Below are positions 25,296-36,734 of a stretch of DNA of 64,000 bases, piece by piece. Each line of letters starts with the position of its first letter. Within the stretch, counting starts at the first letter, position 1. The stretch comes from Xiphias gladius (lineage: Eukaryota; Chordata; Actinopteri; Istiophoriformes; Xiphiidae): NCBI RefSeq assembly GCF_016859285.1, contig NC_053414.1, positions 8,692,517-8,756,516 of the forward strand. Reading direction: 5' to 3'. The position numbers were made by a program, and so were the translations under genes. The notes below the pieces were generated by a model. It ran no database searches, was not told the origin of the DNA, and saw only the letters and a list, made by a program, of their open reading frames with translations.

Positions 25296-28200
25296 CTCCC
25301 AAATCAGACATGCAAGCCTGCATAGCTTTCACTGAGCAACAAAACATAAGGGTCTGGTTTGTGAGTGACGAAGACCAGACTGACAACTTACAGAAGTACA
25401 CTTTGGTGATATTTTGACTATACTGGCTACATATGTGTGTTGATGATGGCCTTGTCTTTCCCTTTTTTTTGTGCTAGGCATTTCTGATGTGTACAATTGG
25501 GGACGATGGGGAAATCATCATCCTCAGTGATGATGATGATGAAGATGACATATCATGCAGTGATCCCTCAGTTCTCATTGTGGAGGTGGAGGATGTGAAG
25601 AAGAGTGGTAACAACTGTGTTTGCCTTACACATTTTGCTCTATGGGTCCGATTTGAAGGTTCTCAATATTCACCAGCTGCTCCTCCTCTGTGTTTCAGAT
25701 TTTGTGTTATCTCAAAGTGCCCTGGATGAAGACCTGGTCGTAACCTTCTCCCGCCGCGCCGAGGTGCTACCTCACGCACGCTACGACTGTCCCATTTATC
25801 CTTTCACGTGAGTCAGTTACCCCACATACTTGTGAAATATTGCCCTCCAGTAGAGCTGCTCACCCTTCGTCTCTTCTGTCCCGCTCAGGGCTACAGATTG
25901 TGAGATTGATGCCCCTGTGGCCAACAACCAGATCATTTGTGATCAGTGCTTCTGCTACATCTGCGACAAGCTGGCGTCGGCGGTATGTGTTGATGCCGGG
26001 GAAACCACTCGCTTTTCAGCAACTGTTGCTTTTTTTTCTTGTCAGTTTGGGTGATTTGTGTGAATCGTCCAGATCTGATAATTTTTTGAAATGGAGGGGG
26101 GGCAAGGACAGAGTCGGGGGAACCACGCCCTCTCACTTGTCAAAAAAAAAAAAAAACCCACAACCCCTGGCTTCTGTGCTTGGCACGTGCACTGCACCAG
26201 AGAGGAGTAAAAGAGTGACGGCTGAAGAGGGCCGGCTCTGGGAGGCCAGTTTTTGACTGACCGCGTGTCAGGAATCTTACAGTAGCGTTACGATAATCTT
26301 AACTCATTTATATGACAATATGTCAAGCTTGGGACTGTTGATTAGTAGTGCTGGGGGCAAGTCGTTTCACTTAAGTATCGCAATTAAATATGGATTCCTG
26401 AATCCATATTTAATTTAATATTTACACTGAGCTAGCAGTTAACAGTTAGTCCGGGAGTTAGCCTGTTAGCATCGGTGCCTGAACCGGAGAAGCTGTTAAG
26501 TTTGCTGATTTCCTGTCACAGTAAATAAATCCTCACGTTTAACGGCGCCACTGACTGGTAACAGCTTAACTTTCCGCTAACTGCTAACCGCTAACCGCTA
26601 AATGTTGTTGTCCGACTGTTGACTGGAAGCTTCAGGTGCACTGCAACTACATCAAGACTTCTGGCCCGAGACGAGCCGTCTGCTTTAGAATAAAAGCATC
26701 AGTGCTGCCGCTTTGAAGCATTCATTATAACAGTTCTTTATATGACTTTATTATAACAGTAAGTCATTTAACTAACAGGTAGATTAATTATGTATTGGCC
26801 TATGGACTACCGACCTCTTAAGTGATATTCCTAATGACAGATTTTTCGTTAGCATGGCTTTAAGACATGCTGCTGAAATAAAACTCAGAATGTCTGACGT
26901 GATGTGCATTGTTTTTGGAAATATTGTATAAGTTGTAGTGGTTGTGAAAGGTTGCCTAAGGTTCTTTTTTTTTTCATCAGTAAATGAATGGAGCAGAACT
27001 TGAAATCTTAACTCATAAGCCTTTTTAGTGGAACGTTTTCCCCTTGAGTTACAGACACTAGCACATGTTGCGATATATAGTGTCACTGTCATGGGCATAT
27101 GCTGCACCCTGTCATAATAGTGAGTTAACCTGTGAGTCTCGGCCATATCTCTTAATCTGAACATTTGAAGCTGCGCGCAGATGATGTTTTATTGTGCTGT
27201 GTTTAAATTTAACTGTCACATTTCTGTGTTATTTTGGAACATAAAAAGCATTTTTCTCCAGCTAACGTGTATCTGATGGAATTGAACTTACTGGTTGAGC
27301 GTGAGTGCAGGAATTGAATTTACTGCCCACAAAGAGAGCTTCAGTAGCGTGTGTGTAAAGCAGGTGCAGATAAAGAAAATTTCAGGTTTTGCTTTTTTAT
27401 TTTTTGGCAAGAAATCAATTATTCACAGCTCCATTAATGCAAATCGCTTCTGTTTTTCACTCAGTGTGTAATGTGGTGTCACAGCGGCGTGTGTCACTGC
27501 AACAGCCACAAAAGGAGCGACTTCTGGAACACCCTGAGAAACAGTGCACTGCTGGGAGGACTGAGGACTTTCAACCTCACTCTGTCTGAAATAGATGCTC
27601 ACCTCCGACATGCAGGTACTCGCTCTCATGCAAAAACTGTACGTGGACATCACGGTCACATTCACATTTGGGAAAACCTCAGACTGAACCACTTGTGGTT
27701 AAGCTGTTAATCACGCGCCATGTCACTGCCATTGAGTTTTTGTTTTCCTCTTGTCCAGAGATGATGCTGCAGAGCTTCAGACAAGAACTCTCTACACAGT
27801 TCTCAACCTTTCTGAAAGGAAAAACGTTACAGGAATATGGGCTGAACCTACCAAACCAGCAAGGCCTCATCTATGAGTGAGTTGCACAGCAGAGCTGTCC
27901 ATAATAATAAAGACAAAACGTCTATCCACCCTCAGATGATCTTACACCGTTTATATATCAGTGAAAGTTTATTTTAAATACAGGACAGTCGTTAGGATCC
28001 ATCCTTACCGATGCATAACTACCAAATACACATTCAGTAGTTGTGAGGGCCTCCATGTGACCAAAAGTATGTGGACAACTAACATCACACCCACTAATGA
28101 TTGCCGAACATCTCATTCTGAAACCATGCACCTTCATCTGCTGCTGTCACCGCCGCCGCTCTTGGGCAAAGGCTTTCTCCAACATTTTGAAACCTGGCTG

Positions 28201-29634
28201 CAGAGATTTAGTGTTGGTGAGGCTGGGCCATGATGTTGGGCAATGAGGTCGGCCTCCAGTTCATTGGATGGGGTTGAGGACAGTGCTCCCCGCAGGCCAG
28301 TCAAGTTTTTCCGCTCCAAGTTCAAGGTGATTCTTCCTGCACCTCACTTGGTGCACAGGGGCATTGTGATGTTCAAACAGTAAAGGCTCTTCCTCAAACT
28401 GCTGCCACAAAGTAAGAAGGACTTTATTGTCTAAAATATTATTTTATGCCCCATCTTTAGGATTTCCCTTAAAGGTGCTCCATGGAGTTTTCTTCTAAGT
28501 TAACAAAGGTTATGTTTACATTCTGTGTTTCACCAAAAAATACTGTCCTAGAGGTATAACAAATGTGCTGACTGTATTTCCTTCTTCATAATATATTTAC
28601 AAAGATTTGTTTAAACATGTATTTGTACACACATTGTGTATTGTTTACATTCATGTTTACTTGCTAGCAATCTTCTTCCTCACTTTTTTTTTTTTTGGTG
28701 CAGTTCTACCTTTCTTTGCCCGTTAGCACCAACAACTGTTGATCAGGAAAAAGGCGTGTAACCATGGCAGCATGTGAAATGTGCCTTCTGGTTGCTTGTG
28801 TGTCCTTGCACGATGCAAATGCAGTGGGGAGCCAATAGTAAAAGCATTGCTCTGTACTGGTGTTACTATTGTTGCTAAATTTCCTAGGAGAGGATGAAAG
28901 GACAGCATTGTAAGTGGGGAATAACGGGTGTTGTAGAGCGCCTCCTCTGTTGAGGGATGGTTTCTCTACTTTAACATAGACAGCCTCCTTCACTCCTCTT
29001 TGAAACCCTCTGTACTCCTTATCCAAAATATGTAGGTTGTTGTTCTTGAAGGAGTGCCGGTTTCCTTCAGGTGTAGGTAAACTGCAGAGGAGTCTGTGTT
29101 GCGTTTGTGTCGGTGTTGAGCCACGTGTTTCTTCAATGGTTGTTTAGTTTCTCCAGCATTTAAGTCTGTGCATGCCTCACCGCACTGGGCTGCACACACT
29201 AGATTGCTTTTCTTGTGTTTGGGTGTGCGGTCTTTCAGATGGACCGGTTTCTGAGCTCGTTACGGGGGTTTTAAAAGCACAGGGAGTCAGCCGTGGATGG
29301 GTGGTGAAGCGTCGTCAAGACCTACACCCAAGTCCAGGTGGCGTTGATTCGACTCTTCATGGACAGGATTGTACACACACCTTGGCCATATAGTTTTTCA
29401 GTCTGGCTCAAAGCCTCAACGTATATCTCGATCTGTACTTCTGACCGTATTAACACATAAAAAGTGACGGCAGTGACATTTCAACATTTAAATTTTCTTT
29501 ATTCGCAGTTACACCCCGGTGTACGAGTGTGTGTCATCGTTCCTGAACAAAGCAGATAAACAGGACGGCAGAGCTGCTGCCATCATGAGACTGGGAGCTG
29601 CTGAAGACTTTATTAGACATTATTCCGTCTCAGG

Positions 29635-29681
<47 letters not shown>

Positions 29682-30337
29682 TACATATATGAAGCATTTT
29701 CTGTGTATCAATTTTCTTTGATTAATATGATTCTCTGCAGAGATTTCATCCTACAGTCTCCCATGGCCAATGCAGATGAGGCTAAGGTGGTGTTACTGCA
29801 GAGGTAAACACATGCTCATACACAAACACAACGCCGTCATGTGTTATATCTGTAAGTGATTCACCGGGATATTTACCTTCTCCTTCCCTGTGTCCTTTGC
29901 GTGTTTGCGTTTTTTTTTTTTTTCAGGGTTGTAGCATCAGTGCAGAGTCAAATGGTGATGGCTGATTTTACTCCAGAGTTCACCCACAAACTGCAGGATT
30001 TTTACAAGAGATTCTGTTTTCCAGCTGAGCTGAAGAGCATGAGGAACAGGTAGGTGTGTAGGTGTGTGTGTGTTTTTTCATTTTTATCCCTAAGGTTACA
30101 CATTAAAGCCTTCTTGTGTTTTATTATAACTTCACGTTGTTGCGCTGCAGCCTGTGTGTTCGTCCCTGGGATGACGTCCTGCTGGTGTCTGTGCTGAAGG
30201 GGCAGAATGTGTCGGGCGTCCGCAAAGACAAAGGCAAGAAGGACGTCCTGATTGAACAGATTTCTATAGTTCTACTGAGAACAGAACTTCTGCAGCGACA
30301 GCACAGGTACAAAATGGATTTACATATACTAATACTG

Positions 30338-30388
<51 letters not shown>

Positions 30389-33300
30389 TTGGCTTTTAAA
30401 ACCAAACTTGGCTGTGTCATGGCTGCAGGTACAGAGAGTTGTGTCGCTACCTACGAGTCGTCCAGACTGATGATTCCAAACGGTGAGTGTTTATAACCAA
30501 ATAACCACAAATACTTCACATGCTCTCCTGTTTTTTTGTGGAAAGAGTTAAATGTGTGCTCAATTTCACCTTTATTTACTAAAGATGGTCTTTAGAGAGG
30601 GAATTGTTTTAAAATTGACTGAGCATTGTTCAGACAAAATTTTGTATATTCAAAATTTCGTAAAGTGCGTTAGAGCTGCAACAATTAATTAATTAGTTAA
30701 TCAACAAAGTTAATCAGCAACAATTTTGATAATTAATTGTTGCTGTAACTAACAATTATTTTTATTATCGATGTAATCTTCATTATTTTTTGGATTAATT
30801 GATTAGGTGTATGACAGAAAAAAGTGAAAAATGAACGTAATAATTTCCCATAGCCCAAGGATATGTTTTCAAGTAGCTTTTTGAATTTTGACCCATACTC
30901 CAAAACCCAGAGATATTCAGTTTATTAGAGCATAACAGGTTTTTAAATTAAAGAAATTGCAAAAATTTCCAGCTTCTCAAATCTGAATAGTTTCTTGTTT
31001 CTTAGTTTTTATTATGATAGTGAACTGAATATCTTTGGGATTTTGAACTGTTGGTTGGACAAAAATGAGACATTTTAGGAAATTACAATGGGCTCTGGGA
31101 ACTTCTGTTGGAAATTTCTTGCTATTTTTTTGACATTTTATAGACCAAATGTTTAATCAGTTAATCAAGAAAACAATCAGTAGATTAATCAATAATTAAA
31201 ACGATCACTAGTTGCAGCCCTAATCTGCATATTTTCGGGCTCTGTACTGTTGGTCAATCAACATGATCAACCTGTGCTCTAGGAAATTGGGATGGGCACG
31301 ATTATTCGTATCAAGAAAATAGGTAAGTAAACATAGGTTCAGAAATCAGAATATTTAAACTCTTAATATCTTTTGAAAATAAAATCTCATGCATAGATTT
31401 ATATGTTTAGACATGATTAGTAATGTCATGTTGCTGACTTGCTGCATCGGGTTTACGTCTCTGGCAGCTTCCAGCCAGTTCAAGACCTCATCCCCTTCTT
31501 CACGTGCATGGAGGGAGACTTCACGTCAGCTTGCCACAGTTTGTTCCCCTCACTCAACGCCCCCGCCTCCCGCTTCACTCCGCTCCTCTTCCTCTTTTAT
31601 CTCTGCGTCTTTGAAACAGCGACAGCACCCAAGCTGACGGTCAGTCAGCCGGCACAGCTCTGCTGCTCTGATGCGACATGGGGGCCAATTAAAGGTCAGG
31701 CAAAGATATTCTGTATTATAACATCAACCATTTTCGCTTAGAAAAATCTTGAAAAAAAGGACAACAAAAAAAAATTCTTATAAGCAGTCAAAATCCCTCC
31801 TCTCTGCAGATGCTGTTCCACTGAAGCGCGCTGAGCTGGTGAAGTTCGCTCTCAGGGTTCAGAGATGCTGCTCCGCCGTCTTCACTGATGCAAGTCTAAA
31901 GCACTCATCGCTGTTCATTTTGCTTTTTAGGAATCTCATTCTCCTTCTTAATGCAAATCTCAGTTTTAACACGAAATCGACAGAACATCAGCTTTTTATT
32001 ACTTTAATATATTTCAAATATATATTTGGACACTTGGGTTTTAAAAGAGTTAGACACAGATAGGGAACACCGTTCTTTCTTGGGTGTCGTCTTTGACATG
32101 TGATTAACAGTCATTACTCTAAGTAGCGTTGAGACTTAATGCGACTTTCTGCCTTGGGTGAGGTGATTAATGTACCGTCTTGGCATCTAATCCTCCGTGA
32201 GGAACATTTGAGTAAACTAAATTGGGATTTTTATTTTGTTTTTTAGCAGTTATTTTAGGTTTTAGGTCATTTAAAATACTTCCCTAGTATGTTTTTTTTT
32301 TTAAGGTTTTCTCCATGTTTATGAAGCAGTGAATAGCCTTGCACATACATAGTAGGCCCAGGACGTGACCGAAGCTACCCAGACTTCTCAAGTCATCAGT
32401 CACTGCTCCTCTAGGGGTCAATTCGGAGTCTGGTGAAGCTGTGTTTATTTTATAAGCTCCCAGCTGCTGGAATGGCCTCCTTGAAGACTTGAGATGTGCA
32501 CAGACCTGCACGTTTTTGAAACATTTTTCTTTTTTGTTCTTTTTTTTGAATGACTTAATATTTTCTTTCAGGCATTTAATACATTTCGTGTGCAGTGTTT
32601 CGTATGCTTGTTGTTACAGTGGTAGTGAATGGCCTTATTTCATTTTTATTTACATTGAAACTGCATTGAGTTTCCCCACTGTGTATGAGCTGTGTTTATA
32701 TAAATAAAGTTTTCCTTTGTTTAGCATTTTCCAATGTGTGACTGTGTGTCTGATGTTTTCCTAATCCAGTCTCAGTGTTGGACCCGTATACTCACAGTTG
32801 TAAACACACCTTGTGGTTCACTCACCGCTCTACCAGCACCGAACCCACAGTTCCTACATGTAAGTATTTATAGTTTATTTAAAACTCATCTATTTAATTT
32901 TTTTGTAATTTTCCATTTATTTCTAGTAGTTGTTGTTTTCACTCTGTATTTTCTGTCCTCCGTGTCTGGACGTCAGGAAGCAAAGGATGTTGTGAATTCG
33001 ATACTGCTCAAGCCGCACGGGTCAAACATACAGATCCCACGATTCTTTCAGGAGGTAAGTATGTCTGGATGCGCACATCTGCATTGAAGCGAGTGATAAT
33101 AGACCGTTGATAAGTGTTTGTTTGTGTTTACAGGTGTACCCAGATCAGGCCTTGTTACTGTTGGCAACAGGGGCTTTAGGTTTAAGAATCCTCAGTGCTG
33201 CTCTGAGTCCAGCGCTCCCAGTGCTCAACACTTATAAGGTATTTTCCTCTTCCCATCCATTTTAGATGTCACATCCCGTTTGTGGACATTAAATCCAAAC

Positions 33301-35198
33301 AGCTGACTCTGTGACTAGGCATTTCACTGACTTTCACAGTTTTCATGTTCATTCCTCAGTTCTCAAATTCTAATGAAAGAAAACGAATGGTATCAAGGGA
33401 TGTATCACGTACAGCACCGTGTTTTTTTTTTTTTTTTAAACAAGGCTGAAGCTCAAAATATTGTTTCACTTTCAAGCTCGTATTATTCTGCCAAGAATTC
33501 AAGCTGTCATGATGTGTTTAAAGACTCCAGTGATTTAATATACTTAATACATCAGAGTGACGAAAAAAACTATTTTCTCACTACGCTGCCTTGTGAAAAA
33601 TGTCTGGATGAGCCAGGAAGCTGAAACCAGGATCCAGACATTTTTAACCAATAATGTCTCTGTCCCTCAGGAGAATGTGTGGGCTCTCCGGTGGCTGTGG
33701 GACAGTTTGTCCTCCAACGCAGAACGCCGCAGCTCTTTCTTACAGGAGATCACACAGGAGATGGAAAACACAACAGGTGTGTGGGAAACTCTAAATAAAG
33801 AGTCCAGTGCACTGAACTCTCAACATCCATTATCTGGGGGTTAAATCAACAAAAATAGCTACTTGGAATGTAGCTTAATTATTTATTAAATATTTATCTC
33901 ATGCAAAGATGTTTTGGGGTCATCATTTCTCAGCTTGAATTCAGCAAAAGGGAAAAAAAATTAAAGAGGCTGACAAGTTATTTGCAACCTTCAGCGACAT
34001 CTAGTGGTGAAATGTAGGAACCGCCTCAACATGCAACATGCAACCAACAGCTCTCTAACCGTACAACCGTCTTGGTGACGTGAGCCTCCAAGCTGTTAAC
34101 ACAGGAATCTGTCCCATCTCTGTCAGTGAAGGTGGCATCATTTTTCACACAACAACTTCAGTCACGTTTCGTGGTAGAGACGTGTGCAACGCACGAATAC
34201 CCTCGAGGAGAGGCCCTTCGACTTTGTACAATTCACCTCGTCCGGTCCTGTCAACTGTGGACGATCGAATCGGGTTTTTAACACTGTTACCGAGACGTGG
34301 TGGCAGGACATATTGTACAACCTAGGTCGTTTGAAGCACATCAACACCTTGACATGCATATTAAATACATATCTTCCCTTGAAATTATTCAGAGCCTTTC
34401 ATTTGCTGCCTTAAAACCTGCATTTTTTTTTTTTTTTTTTTTTTTTTAAACACACCTTGAGGTTATCATGGTCAGAATCATCTTCTTCTCAACTACCATT
34501 TTTACCTCTTCTAACAGCAGAGATCTGTATCACGTCACCTCCTCGCTCATGAACGTGTGCGTCCTCGTGCAGGCATAGATGGAGCACGAGATGCAAATAC
34601 AAGCATCCATCCATCTACAGCGCCACTAGTGGTGAAAAACTCTTCGGTGTATCTGTAAATGAGGATGAAACAACTCGTGTGTGCGAAAAACAGCCGCTTT
34701 GTGGTACAACGCAGCAGCATAACGCAGTATCTCTTTGTTTCTGTTCAGATGGGGATAATTCATTATCCTTTCTTCGCTCCATCATACCCACTCTGTCTTC
34801 TTCAAAGGAGAACTGGGACCAGTGAGTCATAACAAATTTATAACTTGCTGCAACTAAAGCATGACAACCTTGTGATCTAGGAAATCCCAGCTGTAGAGTT
34901 ATTTTCCTTTTTTATAGTGGATTTTAAAAGGCAGTTAAGAGGCCGTGGATCTGATCTATTGCCTTTTTTTTTTTTTTTTTTTTCCTTCCTTCTTCTTTTC
35001 TCCCATGTCCTCTCCTGATGTGGTGGTGATCAGCACCTACTGTAAGTTGCTCTGTCACATGTGGTGATTCTTCACTATGCATCTTGCCTGCTGTGGTGTC
35101 GATTTTATCCCTCTGTGTCTTTTCCTCCGGCAGGCAGTCCAGCAGCTGTTAAACTTTACTCCCCCAAAGTGAAGGCCCCGTCACAGTGGCAGCTGTAA
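24540..35198 (+). CDS. Unnamed protein: STPR repeats, SUMO-interacting-type motif, Cys/His module, long helical C-terminus
   Basis: Coding exons: 24540-24833, 25478-25607, 25699-25807, 25889-25982, 27465-27615, 27759-27876, 29509-29634, 29741-29803, 29927-30049, 30151-30306, 30429-30482, 31468-31694, 31810-31889, 32770-32859, 32977-33054, 33134-33238, 33671-33776, 34749-34821, 35034-35041 and 35134-35198. All phases agree, giving 749 residues (651 if it starts at the ATG at 25487). After the STPR exon comes an acidic SIM-like motif ([13 protein letters not shown]). Next is a Cys/His module over exons 3-5: [11 protein letters not shown], then [19 protein letters not shown], then [17 protein letters not shown]. 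The spacing resembles an uncharacterised plant family (RIN13-like) as I recall. The remaining roughly 500 residues are leucine-rich and probably helical, with no enzyme motif seen. A nuclear, SUMO-linked role is inference only. I do not recognise its gene name. Confidence 0.8.
26382..26415. repeat. Perfect palindrome with 16-bp arms
   Basis: The arm aattaaatatggattc is followed by two bases (ct) and its exact reverse complement. It lies in the 1.48-kb intron 4 of the unnamed gene. The rest of that intron (26000-27460) has no recognised content. Confidence 0.85.
28045..28480 (-). mobile_element. Degenerate Tc1/mariner-type transposon fragment
   Basis: On the + strand it opens with gaccaaaagtatgtggacaa and runs through gatgttgggcaatgagg, gatggggttgagg, gcaggccagtcaagtttttc and actgctgccacaaagt. 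These are blocks I recall from the 3' end of common teleost Tc1-like elements read antisense. The minus strand therefore carries the end of a broken transposase; its DLNPIEH-type motif region is present only as degenerate sequence. It lies in the unnamed gene between exons 6 and 7. Confidence 0.65.
28700..29340 (-). mobile_element. Penelope-like retroelement fragment (GIY-YIG endonuclease region)
   Basis: The minus strand reads, in two frames, [13 protein letters not shown]-like and [20 protein letters not shown], then a frameshift and [20 protein letters not shown]. This order matches the C-terminal GIY-YIG nuclease part of Penelope-like elements as recalled. The expected YIG triad is changed to NAG, and the frame is broken near 29000-29020, so it is inactive. 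Confidence 0.6.
29637..29680 (+). repeat. (CA)n microsatellite starting at the donor of unnamed-gene exon 7
   Basis: The donor at 29635 reads gtacacacac and continues as about 20 CA units. The whole intron is only 106 bases. Confidence 0.9.
30338..30388 (+). repeat. (CA)n microsatellite in a 122-base intron of the unnamed gene
   Basis: About 24 CA units, with one aaac interruption near 30375, fill much of the intron between exons 10 and 11 (30307-30428). Confidence 0.9.
30670..31226. repeat. Family A repeat, long copy with both ends, in the unnamed gene
   Basis: It starts gagctgcaacaattaatta and ends gttgcagccctaat, an inverted terminal pair. The interior carries both orientations of the core (tttcccatagcccaag near 30845; gaaattacaatgggctctgg near 31079). 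This suggests a self-complementary or composite copy. Confidence 0.65.
35034..35041 (+). CDS. 8-nt microexon of the unnamed gene
   Basis: The sequence is CACCTACT between tggtgatcag and gtaagttg. Exon 18 ends in phase 2 and exon 20 starts needing two bases, so only an exon of this length class restores the frame: Gln(His)-Thr-Tyr-Cys, then [20 protein letters not shown]. Without it, reading continues past the exon 18 donor to a TGA (34823-34825). Confidence 0.65.
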
Positions 35199-36458
35199 GT
35201 GCCATAACTCTCATCAGCTGTTCATTCCTCTAAGCCTTTGTTTTTAGCGTCTTTTTATTATTCGCAGGGGACAATGTACTTTCATATTTCCTTAAAAGCA
35301 GACTGTAACTTGAGGTACCCTGTGGAGTTGTCACTCAGTATTTGTCACAAAAACATGTCATGTGAAACCTTTTTTGAGTCCTCACAAATATGTTGAACGC
35401 ATTTACCATCCTCATAAACCTGCTGGCAATCAATTTTTTCTTAAACATACATTGTTTATACCTGATAACAGTTTCCCTCTTTCCTGCAATTTGCTATCGA
35501 TAACAATTCTTAAACCTAAAGAGATAATGTTAGGTGATTATGTAGCGCTAATCCCACATGTCTTTGCATTTTTAATTCAAAATCTGTGTTCCGCTCTGTG
35601 TGGAAGTGATTGAGATCATTCTAATATGTATAAGGTAACAAAGCTGGAAATACACATCACTTCTGTGGAGTTGTTCACACACTAGCATTGTTCTTAGACT
35701 AAAATTAAATGATGTTAGTGCTGCAACGATTAGCTGATTTAATCAATTAGTAAATTTACAAAAGATTAATCTGCATCTATTTTGCTAATCAAATAATTTT
35801 GTCATTTTTTTTAGAGCAAAAATGCCCAGTTTACAATTTAATTCTTTTCTTTGTCGTACATGATAGTAGACTGAGTATTTTGGGTGGGGGACTGTTGCTT
35901 TTCCTCTATTTTCTGACATTTTATAGACAATCAAGGAAATAATCTGCAGATTACTCGATAATGAAAATAAACATTAGTTGCAGGCTTAAATGATATTGTT
36001 TTCAATCGAGCCGATAAGTGATCTGTTCAACAAGTACAGGCTTGATGCTGACACGATCCAAATTTGTAATATGGGACTTTATAATCAAATGACTGAAATG
36101 AATGAGTCTAAAACTGATTGACAGCTGAAAAGTTTTAAAGTAATTGCTGTACTTCTTTTGTTCTTTGGTGGTTGCAGCTTGTCCTGATTGCACATCGATG
36201 CTCCTGCCAGACTCGTGAAAGTCCTGAAACACCGTGGTCGCCCTGCTACATGTTGTTTTAGTCTTTAATGATTTGATCAGTGTTTGTTCAGTGTGCTGGT
36301 GGCCTGAACAGGATACAACTGTGATTTTTTTTGTTTTTTTGTTGTTTTTTTTTTAAAAGCTTTAATTGAACAGTGTTTATGTTTGTTTCTTTCTTTCTTT
36401 TTGGATATATATTTTTTTTTTTTATCGTAAATGAGGCAATTATGTAAAGGTAAATAAA
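35199..36458 (+). other. 3' region of the unnamed gene
   Basis: The TAA stop at 35196-35198 overlaps a consensus donor (ct|gtaagt at 35195). A good acceptor (ggtggttgcag) ends at 36177. Splicing there would replace the stop and end the protein in two further residues (Leu-Ser, stop 36185-36187). Poly(A) signals lie at 36453-36458 and 36609-36614. A family A repeat sits in the intervening DNA. Confidence 0.5.
35715..35990. repeat. Family A repeat copy near the unnamed gene's 3' end
   Basis: It starts gtgctgcaacgattagctga and ends cattagttgcaggctt. The interior retains gcaaaaatgcccagt and the gtagactgagtattttggg block in reverse orientation. Confidence 0.6.
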
Positions 36459-36734
36459 TGAAAAAAAGTGACAGCTTTATGAACTACTTTAACCAAGTTA
36501 CAGAAAAGGAAAATAATGTCTTGATTGATGAATTATTGCTTAAAATTTATAATTTCAAAGTAAAGTAACTTTATTTTTTACACGCTAAAATTGGCTCATA
36601 TTTGCCTCAATAAAACAACAAACAAACATACAGTGTTTAACAGAAGGAGGCTGTTGCTCTGTCTCAGCTGCAGGTTAGATTTTTAAAAGCAAAGTTTATG
36701 AGCCTGTGTTGTCTGGAACAAACTGCGGTGGAAG

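Noticed and set aside
26635-26716. Possible exon reading [17 protein letters not shown] between exons 4 and 5 of the unnamed gene
   Set aside because: It runs to a stop with no donor, and direct joining of 25982 to 27465 completes the cysteine module in frame.
24540-35198. Identification of the unnamed gene as SIMC1, because of its SUMO-interacting-type motif
   Set aside because: The human SIMC1 C-terminal region as I recall it does not match the exons 6-20 protein, and SIMC1 lacks the Cys/His module.
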